A DNA stretch of 33,057 nt from Deltaproteobacteria bacterium (GCA_018266075.1 JAFEBB010000081.1:1-33057); one strand, 5' to 3'. Positions 1 to 9,856 are shown, numbered from the stretch's first letter. Notes: generated from the letters alone by a model not told the origin. Translations and numbers: made by a program.

Positions 1-2
1 CC

Positions 3-77
3 CCCGGGAGCACCGCCGCGGCGCCGCCGAACGGGGCCACCTCGGGTGACGGGGCGGCGAACGGAGCCTCGCATTGA
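3..77 (+). CDS. Possible C-terminal end of an upstream gene (partial)
   Basis: An open frame runs in from the left edge and stops at the TGA at 75-77. It encodes an Ala/Gly/Asn/Ser-rich tail such as often ends secreted or linker-containing proteins. Only about 24 codons are visible, so no function can be given and the frame itself is uncertain. Confidence 0.25.
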   Translation, partial: PGSTAAAPPNGATSGDGAANGASH

Positions 78-320
78 TGCGCCGGTTGCAGGGCACGACA
101 GGGGGCCGCGATCGCAGGAGCGGCGCCCTTCGTGTCTGTGAAGCCCGGGGAGCCGGCCATGCGAATCCACGTCCATTCCGAAGACGCCGAGGCCGCTCGC
201 CACGGCATCCGCCGCAGCTCCAGCCGATCGATGGCGCCGAATGTCGATCCTTGTGGCGCGCCAGACGGGAACGCGTCTTCGACCGGGCGATAACCCAGAC
301 ATCTCGCCTGGAGAAACGCC
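78..320. other. Upstream intergenic region of the first complete gene
   Basis: This stretch separates the possible truncated gene at the left edge from the first certain gene at 321. It contains one small open frame with a Shine-Dalgarno-like GGGGAG (159-293, listed separately). I see no clear promoter, terminator or RNA gene in the rest. Confidence 0.4.
159..293 (+). CDS. Possible small ORF, 44 aa
   Basis: An ATG at 159 is preceded by GGGGAG at 147-152 with a spacing of 6 nt, and the frame is open to the TAA at 291-293. The peptide begins MRIHVHSEDAEAARHG and has a Ser/Arg-rich middle and one Cys. I recognise no family and see no signal peptide. It lies 27 nt before the next gene on the same strand, so it could be a short leader cistron, or chance. 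Confidence 0.25.
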   Translation: MRIHVHSEDAEAARHGIRRSSSRSMAPNVDPCGAPDGNASSTGR

Positions 321-1223
321 ATGTCGCTCAATCCCGCGGTCAAGCGCCTCGACAACGACCTCAGCCGCATGCACAAGGCGGAGCAGGGTCAGACGAAGGA
401 GCTCGCCGCGGAGAAGCGCGCGAACGCCTCGGTGAAGACCGACGGCGCCGCGGAGAAGACGGCGCTCTCCGGCATCCAGGCCAAGGAGACGGCCATCGTC
501 GATCAGTTCGTGAGCTCGGGCGCCGCGCAGGATCCGGCGCAGGCCGCGAAGCTGCTCGGGCAGATCTTCACCCTCGGCTCGCAGTACCAGACCACGCAGG
601 ACAAGTTCGCGTCGAAGATCGCGGGGGACCAGTCCACCGCGGCCAAGGACGGAAAGCTCGCCGCCAAGGACGCGAAGTCCGCCAAGGCCGACCACAAGCA
701 GGCGCTGAAGGACCTCAAGCCGGCCGAGTACCAGCTCAGCCTCAAGGCCACGAACAAGGACCGCAAGGAGCTCGGCCTCAAGGCGCTCAAGAAGGCGGTG
801 CGTCCGGCCGGCGTCGGCGGAATCACCGTCACGCCCACGATGAAGGCGCTCGCCAGCCAGGCCGTGAAGACGGCGATGGGCATGGGCGGCTACAACAGCC
901 AGGGCCTCTGCGCGACCGGCGTGTGCCGCACCGTCGACGACGTGATGCACTTCTATCCGGGCGGCAACGGCAACACGATCGGCAACGGCCTGCTCGCCTC
1001 CGGCAAGTTCAAGCAGATCCACATCCCGCTGGCCGAGGCGCTGAAGATCCCCGGGCTCATCCTGAGCTGGCAGCACACCTCGACGCCCGAGGGCCGCATC
1101 TACGGGCACACCGCGGTGACGCTCGGCAACGGCAAGGAGTCGGCAAGCGACTTCGTGGAGTACGACACCCTCTCCGCCGCGCAGAGCCGCAGCGGGCTGA
1201 AGATCTTCATGCCCACCGCGTGA
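321..1223 (+). CDS. Hypothetical protein with helical N-terminus and Cys/His hydrolase-like C-terminus
   Basis: The 300-aa protein has two parts. Residues 1-160 are rich in Ala, Lys, Glu and Asp and probably form long helices or a coiled coil. Residues 185-300 contain GLCATGVCRTV (Cys197, Cys202) and, further on, YGHTAVTLG (His263). This order and spacing of Cys and His resembles CHAP or NlpC/P60-type cysteine peptidases and amidases that cut peptidoglycan. That comparison is my inference; no exact family is recognised. There is no evident signal peptide, so export, if it occurs, would need another route. The start at 321 is preceded by GGAGAAACGCC, a good ribosome binding site. It is followed 44 nt later by a secreted protein gene on the same strand. 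Confidence 0.75.
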   Translation: MSLNPAVKRLDNDLSRMHKAEQGQTKELAAEKRANASVKTDGAAEKTALSGIQAKETAIVDQFVSSGAAQDPAQAAKLLGQIFTLGSQYQTTQDKFASKIAGDQSTAAKDGKLAAKDAKSAKADHKQALKDLKPAEYQLSLKATNKDRKELGLKALKKAVRPAGVGGITVTPTMKALASQAVKTAMGMGGYNSQGLCATGVCRTVDDVMHFYPGGNGNTIGNGLLASGKFKQIHIPLAEALKIPGLILSWQHTSTPEGRIYGHTAVTLGNGKESASDFVEYDTLSAAQSRSGLKIFMPTA

Positions 1224-1234
1224 GCGCAGGGCGC

Positions 1235-1240
1235 TAGGAT
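1235..1240 (+). promoter_or_regulatory. Possible -10 element TAGGAT
   Basis: GCTAGGAT lies 28 nt before the start codon at 1268. Similar GCTAGA(A/T)T strings precede the genes at 2226 and 19086, which suggests a shared housekeeping -10 form. No good -35 is visible. Confidence 0.3.
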
Positions 1241-1267
1241 CTCGCGCGCTGCCCTGCGCGAGGTCCC

Positions 1268-2155
1268 ATGCGAAAGCTGCTCACCGTGGTCGTGGTGCTT
1301 GGCGTGACCGGCGTTGCCCGCGCCGATGTGGAAGAGAAGGCGACGTACGCCGGCCATCCATTGGTGGTGCGCGCGTCGTCGCTGTCGAAGAAGAACCCGA
1401 CCTACAGCCTCAAGGGCGCGCTGGATGCGAACCCGCGCAGCGTGTGGGCCGAAGGCGTCGACGGCTCGGGCGTGGGCCAGTGGCTGGAGCTCGCGTTCCC
1501 CGAGCCGACCGAGATCCAGGCCGTGGAGCTCGTGGGCGGCAACGAGGGAAACGCGAAGCTCCTCAAGACCGACAACCGCATCAAGTCGGCGCACCTGACC
1601 TTTTCGCCGGAGGGCTCGCCGCGCACCCTCGCGCCGAAAGACGATTCGCGCGTGACGTCGCTGCTGGAGATCCTCCCCGCGGGGATGAAGCTGAGCTCGC
1701 TGCGGCTGACGATCGACGCGGTCTACAAGGGCAGCGTCGACGACACCGTCATCTCCCGGCTCTGGCCCACGGTGCTCGATCACGACGGCTACGCGGGTCC
1801 GGGATTGGGCGGCACCATCCTCGACTTCGTGCGCAGCCCGCCCGGCGAGCTGATGCAGCACATCGCGTCCGACTGGGCGCTCGATGTGAACTCCAAGGCG
1901 AAGGACTGCAAGCCGAGCGCTCGAAAGAAGGATCGCGCCAAGGCCGCCACGCCGGAGCAGCTGGCCATGCTCGCCTACGTGCAGCAGCGCTTGCAGGGTC
2001 TGACTGAAGCGAGCTGGGCGCAGAGCGACAAGCCGGACGTCGTGTTCACGCCCAGCGAAGGCGGTGACGCGCTCACCATGCACTTCGCGCCTGCGGGCTC
2101 GGGGCGCTTCAAGATCACCGGGATTTCCGGGCAGCTCGCCGCCTGTCCGCCCTGA
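1268..2155 (+). CDS. Secreted protein with discoidin-like/NADase-type glycan-binding domain
   Basis: The 295-aa protein starts with a typical signal peptide (MRKLLTVVVVLGVTGVARA, cleavage near residue 20), so it should act outside the cytoplasm. Residues about 25-160 follow the pattern of NADase-type glycan-binding/F5-8 C-like domains: a region with SYSLKG-ALDANPRSVWAEG style residues, then a beta-rich part with QWLELAFPEPTEIQAVELVGGNEG. These domains usually bind carbohydrate or cell-surface ligands. The rest (160-295) is not recognised and contains a Lys/Ala-rich stretch. It is a single gene between a possible -10 at 1235 and the aldehyde dehydrogenase gene at 2226. Confidence 0.75.
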   Translation: MRKLLTVVVVLGVTGVARADVEEKATYAGHPLVVRASSLSKKNPTYSLKGALDANPRSVWAEGVDGSGVGQWLELAFPEPTEIQAVELVGGNEGNAKLLKTDNRIKSAHLTFSPEGSPRTLAPKDDSRVTSLLEILPAGMKLSSLRLTIDAVYKGSVDDTVISRLWPTVLDHDGYAGPGLGGTILDFVRSPPGELMQHIASDWALDVNSKAKDCKPSARKKDRAKAATPEQLAMLAYVQQRLQGLTEASWAQSDKPDVVFTPSEGGDALTMHFAPAGSGRFKITGISGQLAACPP

Positions 2156-2196
2156 ATGCGAGCGGGCGCGACGTGCGAAACGCCCCGCGGCCCGGC

Positions 2197-2202
2197 TAGA
2201 TT
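2197..2202 (+). promoter_or_regulatory. Possible -10 element TAGATT
   Basis: GCTAGATT ends 23 nt before the start codon at 2226 and resembles the strings seen before 1268 and 19086. The -35 region is not convincing. Confidence 0.3.
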
Positions 2203-2225
2203 GTCGAGATCCCGCGGAGGCCCGC

Positions 2226-3665
2226 ATGACCATCGCCCACCTGCCCGACGCCGAGTCACCTTCCGCGCTCGCGCGCATCAAGGACGTCTTCGCTCGCCAG
2301 CGCGAGACGGCCTTGCGCCTGCGCACCTCCACGGCCTCCGAGCGCATCGCCAAGATCAAGAAGCTCCGCGACGCGGTGACCGCGCGCGCCGAGGCCTTCT
2401 ACGCCGCCGGCCAGGCGGACTTCCGAAAGCCCACGGCGGAGATGGACCTCACCGAGATCCTGCCGATCGTGCAGGAGGCCAACGACGCCATCCGCAAGGT
2501 GAAGAGCTGGATGAAGCCGCAGCGGGTTTGGCCGAGCATGGCGATGGTGGGCTCGCGCGGCTGGGTGCAGTACCAGCCGAAGGGGCGCTGCCTCATCGTC
2601 TCGCCGTGGAACTACCCGGTGAACCTCACGTTCGGTCCGCTGGTCTCGGCGATCGCCGCGGGCAACACCGCCATCATCAAGCCCTCGGAGATGACGCCCA
2701 ACCTCACCCGCGTGATGGGCGAGGTGGTGCGCGAGGTCTTCAGCGAGGACGAGGTGGCGTTCTTCGAGGGCGACGCGGCCGTGGCCCAGGCGCTGCTCGA
2801 CCTGCCCTTCGATCACATCTTCTTCACCGGCAGCCCGGCGATCGGAAAGGTCGTGATGGCCGCGGCCGCGAAGAACCTCACCAGCGTGACGCTGGAGCTC
2901 GGCGGCAAGAGCCCGACCATCGTCGACCAGAGCGCCGACCTCGACGCGGCCACCCAGAACATCCTCTGGGGCAAGTACACCAACGATGGCCAGACCTGCA
3001 TCGCGCCGGATCACGTGTACGTGCACCGCAGTGTCAAAGACGCGTTCGTGCAGAAGGCGCGCGCGGCGCTGACCAAGTCCTACGGCGAGCCCTCGGGCTG
3101 GAAGCAGAGCCCGGATCTGGCGCACGTGGTGAACGCGCGCCACACCAAGCGGGTGAAGGCACTCCTCGATGACGCGGTCTCACGCGGCGCGAAGGTGATC
3201 GTGGGCGGCGAGGTGGACGAGAGCGCGAACTTCGTGGCGCCCACGCTGCTCGAGGACATCCCCGCCGACGCGAAGATCATGGAGGAGGAGATCTTCGGGC
3301 CGCTCCTGCCCATCATCGCCTTCGACGACGTGGACGAGGTCATCCGCAAGGTGAACGCCGAGCCCAAGCCGCTCGCGCTCTACATGTGGAGCAAGACCCA
3401 GAAGAACATCGACCGCGTGCTGGAGCAGACCAGCTCCGGCGGCGCGTGCGTGAACACCACCGTGGTGCAGTTCATCCACGGCAACCTGCCGTTCGGCGGC
3501 GTGAACAACTCCGGCATCGGCAACGCGCACGGGCACTTCGGCTTCAAGGCCTTCAGCCACGAGCGCGCCGTGGTGCGGCCGCAGATCTCCTTGGTGAGCT
3601 TCTTCTTCCCGCCCTACACGGACAAGGTGAAGAAGATGATCCGCATGCTGTTGAAGCTCGTGTGA
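2226..3665 (+). CDS. Aldehyde dehydrogenase, class 3-like
   Basis: The 479-aa protein belongs to the NAD(P)-dependent aldehyde dehydrogenase superfamily, which oxidises aldehydes to carboxylates. Visible motifs are SPWNYPVNLTFGPL (substrate/cofactor region, about 126-139), FTGSPAIGK (about 200-208), the general base Glu224 in VTLELGGKSP and the nucleophile Cys258 in NDGQTCIA. The short length and the C-terminal stretch SFFFPPYTDKVKKMIRML match class 3/fatty aldehyde or coniferyl-type enzymes. The ATG at 2226 is chosen because GCGGAGG lies just before it at 2214-2220; an in-frame longer reading from 2064 runs through the previous gene and is unlikely. The natural substrate cannot be told from sequence. 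Confidence 0.93.
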   Translation: MTIAHLPDAESPSALARIKDVFARQRETALRLRTSTASERIAKIKKLRDAVTARAEAFYAAGQADFRKPTAEMDLTEILPIVQEANDAIRKVKSWMKPQRVWPSMAMVGSRGWVQYQPKGRCLIVSPWNYPVNLTFGPLVSAIAAGNTAIIKPSEMTPNLTRVMGEVVREVFSEDEVAFFEGDAAVAQALLDLPFDHIFFTGSPAIGKVVMAAAAKNLTSVTLELGGKSPTIVDQSADLDAATQNILWGKYTNDGQTCIAPDHVYVHRSVKDAFVQKARAALTKSYGEPSGWKQSPDLAHVVNARHTKRVKALLDDAVSRGAKVIVGGEVDESANFVAPTLLEDIPADAKIMEEEIFGPLLPIIAFDDVDEVIRKVNAEPKPLALYMWSKTQKNIDRVLEQTSSGGACVNTTVVQFIHGNLPFGGVNNSGIGNAHGHFGFKAFSHERAVVRPQISLVSFFFPPYTDKVKKMIRMLLKLV

Positions 3666-3668
3666 CGA

Positions 3669-3684
3669 CGTAACCTTTCGGTTA
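3669..3684. terminator. Short stem-loop between convergent genes
   Basis: GTAACC-TTTC-GGTTAC forms a 6-bp stem between the stop of the aldehyde dehydrogenase gene and the stop of the PhnD-like gene, overlapping the latter's TAA. It may end transcription from both sides, but it is short and lacks a clear T-tract. Confidence 0.3.
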
Positions 3685-4644
3685 CTTTCCCTCGACGTCG
3701 GCCGCGGCCTCGAGCGCGTGCTGCACGCCGTCGAAGTCACCGGACTGGAAGTTGGTCACCCCGTCGGCCTTGAGGTCGTCCTTGAGCACGGCCTTGCCCG
3801 CGGGCGAGCTGGGCAGCGCGGCGAGCACCGCCTGGAGCTTCTGCACCAGCGCGGGATCCAGCCCCTGGCGCACGGAGAAGACGTCGTTGGGCACCGGCTC
3901 ACTCACGGCCACCACGCGCAGCTTGGCGGCGTTCGCGCCCAGGCTGTGCTTGCAGCCGTCGATGGCGAGCTTGCCGTCGGGGCCGGCCTCATCCGCGAGC
4001 GTGGCGCCGACCTCGACCTTCTTGTCCCAGACGGCCTTGCAGACCGCGTCGTGGGTGCCCAGGTAGCGCTCGTCCTTGAAGAGCTGGCTGGGCGTGAGGT
4101 GCTCGCGCGCCACCATCGCCAGGGGGAAGAGGTGGCCGGTGGCGGAGTTGGCCTCCACCCAGCCCACCGTCGCGCCATGGACGTCGCTCAGCTTCTGGAT
4201 CTTCGAGTCCGCGCGCACGAAGAACACCGAGCGGTACGTGGTGGCGCCCTTGCGAACGAGCTTGGAGATGGGCTGCGCGCCGCCGAGCTTGGCGTTGAAG
4301 CCCTGGTACGGGGGCATCCAGGCCAGGTCGATGCGCCCGGCGACGAGCGCGTTGGCCTCGGCGTCGTGGTTCTCGAAGAGCTCCGGCTGCACCTTGGTGC
4401 CCAGCTCCTTGGCGAGGTACGTCGCGAGCGCGGCGCTCTCCTTGTCGGCGCCCTGCCCCAGGCTCGGCACCACGCCCACGCGCAGCGGCCGATTCGGATT
4501 CGTCTTCTCGGGCGTGCCGTTGTTGGGCTTCTTGAGCTGCACCTCATCGCCGATGGTGACCGGCGGCTGCTGCGCAGGCTGCGACGGTGCGGCGGGCGGC
4601 GGCGACTGCGTGAGCGCGACGGCCAGAAGGAGCGAGTGGACCAT
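3682..4644 (-). CDS. PhnD-like phosphate/phosphonate ABC-type substrate-binding protein
   Basis: The 320-aa protein has a short hydrophobic N-terminus (MVHSLLLAVALTQS) followed by a Pro/Gln-rich linker to about residue 50, then the binding domain. The domain has the PhnD/periplasmic oxyanion-binding pattern: PLRVGVVPSLG at the first strand, LATYLAKELGTKVQPEL, GRIDLAWMPPYQGF, and FFVRADSKIQKLSDVHGATVGWVEANSATGHLFP. In this family such proteins capture phosphonate, phosphite or phosphate for an ABC importer. No permease or ATPase gene is nearby, so it may be a stand-alone sensor or binding protein. A GGAGG lies 6 nt before the ATG. It is convergent with the aldehyde dehydrogenase gene. Confidence 0.85.
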   Translation of the reverse strand: MVHSLLLAVALTQSPPPAAPSQPAQQPPVTIGDEVQLKKPNNGTPEKTNPNRPLRVGVVPSLGQGADKESAALATYLAKELGTKVQPELFENHDAEANALVAGRIDLAWMPPYQGFNAKLGGAQPISKLVRKGATTYRSVFFVRADSKIQKLSDVHGATVGWVEANSATGHLFPLAMVAREHLTPSQLFKDERYLGTHDAVCKAVWDKKVEVGATLADEAGPDGKLAIDGCKHSLGANAAKLRVVAVSEPVPNDVFSVRQGLDPALVQKLQAVLAALPSSPAGKAVLKDDLKADGVTNFQSGDFDGVQHALEAAADVEGK

Positions 4645-4735
4645 GGACAGCCTCCAGAGCGCTGTTTCCTAGCACAGCGGCGCCAATTCGAAAGGCGGGC
4701 TTTACAGCTCGCGACGGCCGCGCTCGAATCTTCTT

Positions 4736-5230
4736 GTGCAACGAATCCTGGTGAGCGCCTGCCTGCTCGGCGAGCGGGTCCGCTACGACGGCCGCGACGC
4801 CGCGCCGGCCACCGACGTCCTCGCCCGCTGGGTTCGCGAGGGCCGCGTGGTGTCGATCTGTCCCGAAGTCGCGGGCGGCTTGCCGGTGCCGCGTCCGGCC
4901 GCGGAAATCCAGGGCGGCAGCGGCGTCGACGTGCTTGCGGGCAAGGCCACGGTCGCTCGCAAGGACGGCAGCGACGTGAGCGCGCAGTTCCTCTCCGGAG
5001 CCCAGGCCGCGCTCGACGTTGCACAGGCCAACGGCGTGCGCATGGCCATTCTGAAGGCGCGCAGCCCCTCGTGCGGCAAGGGCGAGATCCACGACGGCAC
5101 CTTCTCGAAGGTGCGCAAGCCGGGCGACGGCGTGACCGCGGCGCTGCTCGCGCAGCACGGCATCGCGGTCTTCACCGACGAGGAGCTCGAGCGCGCGGCC
5201 GAGCACCTCGCAACGCTTGAAACAATTTAG
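4736..5230 (+). CDS. DUF523 family protein
   Basis: The 164-aa protein matches the DUF523 (YbbK-like) family over its full length. Characteristic motifs are VSACLLGERVRYDG (Cys9), CPEVAGGLPVPRPAAEI (Cys42), a FLSGAQAAL helix, and LKARSPSCGKGEIHDG (Cys113). The conserved Cys residues suggest a metal or thiol chemistry; the biochemical role of the family is not settled. The start is the GTG at 4736, since the conserved SACLLG motif begins seven residues later and no nearer start fits. It is convergent with the phenylalanine hydroxylase gene, the two overlapping by 4 nt. Confidence 0.88.
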   Translation: MQRILVSACLLGERVRYDGRDAAPATDVLARWVREGRVVSICPEVAGGLPVPRPAAEIQGGSGVDVLAGKATVARKDGSDVSAQFLSGAQAALDVAQANGVRMAILKARSPSCGKGEIHDGTFSKVRKPGDGVTAALLAQHGIAVFTDEELERAAEHLATLETI

Positions 5231-5940
5231 TTAACGGCGCGGACGATGCGCTCCAGCGCGGGCAAGCTCGCATAGAGCTGCTCCGGGGCCCGCAGCTCGA
5301 AGAGCACGTTCTGGAGCTTGTCGATGCGGAAGTCCTGATCGCACACGGCCTGGACGGAGAACGGCCGAACCTCGGGCTCGTCGCTCAAGGCGAAGGCGCA
5401 CTCCTTCTTCGACGACGCGATACCTGCCCCGAAAATCCGCCGGCCGTGCTGGGTCTGCACCAGCGCGAACTCGATGGTGAACCAGAAGAAGCGCGCCAGC
5501 CGGGTGACCTTCTCGGGTGTGGTCGCGAGCTGCCCAGCGAGCGCGCCGAACGCCGCGCAGAAGTCCGCGTAGTCGCGGTTGGCCAGGAAGGGCACGTGGC
5601 CGTAGAGGTCGTGGAAGACGTCGGGCGCGGGCGTGTACGAGAGATCGCGCCGATCGCGGATGAAGTTGCCGATGGGGAAGCAGCGATCCGCGAGCAGCCG
5701 GAAGAACGCCTCGTGCTCTTCGAGTCCCGCTACGGGCACGCCGCGAAAGCCGGTGCGCTCGCGCAGGCGCGCGTTGACGTCCGAGAGCGTGGGAATGCGC
5801 GCGCGATCCATGCCCAGCGCTTCGAGCCCTTCGCCAAAGTGCGACACGATCTGCTGGTCGCGCAGCGGCGCCTGCCCGTCGAAGAGCAGGCTCCAGGTCT
5901 CGTGCTCGGCCGGGCCGAACGCTCGCAGCTCCACGCTCAC
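5227..5940 (-). CDS. phhA: Phenylalanine 4-hydroxylase
   Basis: The 237-aa protein is a bacterial aromatic amino-acid hydroxylase, which uses Fe(II), tetrahydrobiopterin or a related pterin, and O2 to turn phenylalanine into tyrosine. The iron ligands are visible as His110 and His115 in PDVFHDLYGHVPFL and Glu157 in FFWFTIEFALVQ. The length agrees with the short, single-domain bacterial enzymes without a regulatory ACT domain. Its ATG overlaps the stop of the upstream hydroxyphenylpyruvate dioxygenase gene (ATGA), so the two are very probably co-translated. Together they serve phenylalanine/tyrosine breakdown through 4-hydroxyphenylpyruvate to homogentisate; the aminotransferase step between them is not in this window. 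Confidence 0.93.
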   Translation of the reverse strand: MSVELRAFGPAEHETWSLLFDGQAPLRDQQIVSHFGEGLEALGMDRARIPTLSDVNARLRERTGFRGVPVAGLEEHEAFFRLLADRCFPIGNFIRDRRDLSYTPAPDVFHDLYGHVPFLANRDYADFCAAFGALAGQLATTPEKVTRLARFFWFTIEFALVQTQHGRRIFGAGIASSKKECAFALSDEPEVRPFSVQAVCDQDFRIDKLQNVLFELRAPEQLYASLPALERIVRAVN

Positions 5941-6983
5941 AGCACCCCGCGCTTCATCTGGTCGCGCTCGATGCTGCGGAAGAGCGCGCCGAAGTTGCCC
6001 TCGCCGAACGCGAGGTGGTTCTTGCGCTGGATGAGCTCGATGAAGATCGGCCCCACGAGGTTCTGGGTGAAGATCTGCAGCAGGTAGCCCTCGGGGTCGC
6101 CGTCGACGAGCACCTGGCGCTTCTGGATCTCCGCACGGTCCTCGGTCACCTGCGGCACGCGCTGGAAGACCTCGCGGTAGTACTCGTCGTCCATGTCGAG
6201 GAACTTGATCTCGGTTCCGTCGAGCGCCTTCAGCGACGCGAGGATGTCCTTGGTCAAGAACGCCAGGTGCTGGATGCCCGGGCCCTTGTACTCATCGAGG
6301 TACTCATTAATTTGCGATTTGCGCTCGGTCGCTTCGTTGATGGGGATGCAGAAGCTGCCGTCGGGCGAGCGGAGCGCGTACGAGGTGAGTCCGGTCTTCA
6401 CGCCGCGGATGTCGAAGTAGCGCACCTCGGTGAACCCGAAGACGTCCTTGTAGAAGCGCGACCACCGCTCCATGGTGCCCTTGTGCACGTTGTTGGTGAG
6501 GTGGTCGACGGCGAGGAAGCCCTTGTCGGCCACGCGATCCGGGCTCTCCATGGCCACGAAGCCCATGGCTTCCCAGCGTCGCGGGTTCTGGAAGCCGTCG
6601 ACGAAGTAGATGAGGCTCTCGCCGATCCCGAAGATCGCCGGCACCTTCTTGTCGCCGCGCGCGTACTCGCCGTTGGCGGCCTGCGCGCCGCGCGAGACGG
6701 CCGCACCGACCGCGTCGCCGCCGTTGTCCACCCGCCAGCCCATGCTGCAGATGCTCGGGCCGTGCATGGCCCGGAAGCTCGCCGCGAAGCCGTTGGGCTG
6801 GCGGTTGAGCAGGAAGGTGATGTCGTGCTGCTGGTAGAGGTCCACGGCGAGCGTGGCGTGGCGCATGGTCCGCGAGAACCCGAAGGCCAAAAACAAGTTG
6901 TGGAGCTTCTCGGGCTCGGGCGAGGCGAACTCGACGAAGTCGATGCCTCGCAGGCCCACGGGGTTCTTGGCGTCGGTCGGCAT
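5937..6983 (-). CDS. hppD: 4-hydroxyphenylpyruvate dioxygenase
   Basis: The 348-aa enzyme converts 4-hydroxyphenylpyruvate to homogentisate with Fe(II) and O2. It consists of two vicinal-oxygen-chelate halves; the metal ligands are His161 (FLAVDHLTNNV), His239 (GIQHLAFLTKDI) and Glu316 (GPIFIELIQRK). The conserved C-terminal stretch with NFGALFRSIERDQ is intact. A longer reading starts at 7004, but the ATG at 6983 is chosen because AGGAG sits 7 nt before it and the family begins near this point. It is the first gene of a two-gene operon with phhA. A LysR regulator is transcribed divergently from the other side of the 88-nt intergenic region, which holds a palindrome and a direct repeat. Confidence 0.95.
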   Translation of the reverse strand: MPTDAKNPVGLRGIDFVEFASPEPEKLHNLFLAFGFSRTMRHATLAVDLYQQHDITFLLNRQPNGFAASFRAMHGPSICSMGWRVDNGGDAVGAAVSRGAQAANGEYARGDKKVPAIFGIGESLIYFVDGFQNPRRWEAMGFVAMESPDRVADKGFLAVDHLTNNVHKGTMERWSRFYKDVFGFTEVRYFDIRGVKTGLTSYALRSPDGSFCIPINEATERKSQINEYLDEYKGPGIQHLAFLTKDILASLKALDGTEIKFLDMDDEYYREVFQRVPQVTEDRAEIQKRQVLVDGDPEGYLLQIFTQNLVGPIFIELIQRKNHLAFGEGNFGALFRSIERDQMKRGVL

Positions 6984-7000
6984 GAATGGCTCCTGGTGCA

Positions 7001-7010
7001 GCAACGTTGC
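7001..7010. promoter_or_regulatory. Perfect palindrome GCAACGTTGC in the hppD leader
   Basis: This 10-bp perfect palindrome lies 18 nt upstream of the hppD start codon, in the intergenic region shared with lysR. Its core AACGTT recurs at 7062-7067, close to the lysR start. It may be a regulator binding site. Confidence 0.4.
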
Positions 7011-7048
7011 GCCCAGGGACTTGGAAATGAAAGCCGGATAAAGTCAGC

Positions 7049-7070
7049 GAACATTGTCGGGAACGTTGAC
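7049..7070. promoter_or_regulatory. Tandem repeat in the hppD-lysR intergenic region
   Basis: GAACATTGTC (7049-7058) and GAACGTTGAC (7061-7070) are imperfect direct repeats with a 12-bp period, i.e. nearly one helical turn, ending 1 nt before the lysR ATG. LysR proteins often bind upstream of their own divergent gene, so an operator for this regulator is a reasonable guess. Confidence 0.35.
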
Positions 7071-7071
7071 C

Positions 7072-7944
7072 ATGTTCGCCACCCTCGATCAGGCCCGCGC
7101 GCTCGACGCCCTCGCACGCGCAGGCACCTACGCGGGTGCGGCCAAGCTGCTGAGCAAACAGCACTCGGCCGTGGTCTATGCCGTGCAGCAACTCGAGGCC
7201 CAGACCGAGCTCGAGCTCCTCGATCGGTCGGGATATCGAACCAAGCTGACGCCTGCTGGCACGCGCGTGCTGGAGCAGTGCCGGCGGCTGCTGGAGGCAG
7301 AGCGCGAGCTCGCGGCGACGTGCCACGCCATCAAGACCGGCTGGGAGCCGCGGCTGCGCATCGTGATGGACGGGCTCTTTCCGGCGAGCGCCGTGCTTCG
7401 CGAAGTCGCGAAGATCGCCGCGCCGAAGACGCCGACGCAGGTGGAGGTCTTCGCGGAGTTCCTCTCGGGCGTCGAGTCCGCGTTCCTGAACTCGGACGCA
7501 GATCTGATGATCAGCGTGGTCGCGCCGGCGGCGACGCACCTGCGCTCGCTCGCGCTGCCGCCGATTCCCTCGTATCTCGTCGCGCATCGCGATCACCCGC
7601 TCGGCCACGCGCGCAAGGTGACCACGGCCATGCTGCAAGGGCACACCCTGCTCACGGTGCGCGGCTCGGATCCGCGGCTGCAACTCTCGACCGCGGGCCT
7701 GCAGTTCGCGGCGACCATTCACCTCAACGACTTCCACACCAAGAAGGATGCGATTCTCGCGGGCATGGGCTTTGGCTGGCTGCCGGCGTACTTGATGGAG
7801 CGCGAGCTCGCGCGCGGGACGCTCCGCCGCATCGCCTGGCCGCGCGGGAACGCGCACACCTTCCACGCGCACGCGTACCACCGCGCCGACCGGGCGCTCG
7901 GACGCGCGGCGCAGGCCGTGGTCCAAGGGCTCGCTGGGCGTTGA
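7072..7944 (+). CDS. LysR-family transcriptional regulator
   Basis: The 290-aa protein has the LysR layout. An N-terminal winged helix-turn-helix (about residues 3-62) includes the segment GTYAGAAKLLSKQHSAVVYAVQQLEAQ and then LLDRSGYRTKLTPAGTRVLEQ. A C-terminal periplasmic-binding-type effector domain follows from about residue 90. An in-frame TTG at 7054 would add six residues, but the ATG at 7072 is the normal family start. Because it is divergent from hppD-phhA, it probably controls tyrosine/phenylalanine breakdown; this is inferred from position only. Confidence 0.9.
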   Translation: MFATLDQARALDALARAGTYAGAAKLLSKQHSAVVYAVQQLEAQTELELLDRSGYRTKLTPAGTRVLEQCRRLLEAERELAATCHAIKTGWEPRLRIVMDGLFPASAVLREVAKIAAPKTPTQVEVFAEFLSGVESAFLNSDADLMISVVAPAATHLRSLALPPIPSYLVAHRDHPLGHARKVTTAMLQGHTLLTVRGSDPRLQLSTAGLQFAATIHLNDFHTKKDAILAGMGFGWLPAYLMERELARGTLRRIAWPRGNAHTFHAHAYHRADRALGRAAQAVVQGLAGR

Positions 7945-7968
7945 ACGTTGGCGCGGGCGTCGTATAAG
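7941..7968 (+). promoter_or_regulatory. Promoter of the ABC-F gene, possibly giving a leaderless mRNA
   Basis: TTGAAC at 7941-7946 and TATAAG at 7963-7968 are separated by 16 nt and match the housekeeping consensus in 4 of 6 and 5 of 6 positions. The ATG at 7976 lies only 7 nt after the -10, so transcription would begin at or next to the start codon. No Shine-Dalgarno sequence is present between them. The -35 overlaps the stop codon of lysR. Confidence 0.55.
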
Positions 7969-7975
7969 GCGCCGC

Positions 7976-9856
<1,881 letters not shown>

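Noticed and set aside
2064-2225. N-terminal extension of the first aldehyde dehydrogenase
   Set aside because: It overlaps the previous gene in another frame and lacks a start signal; GGAGG precedes the ATG at 2226.
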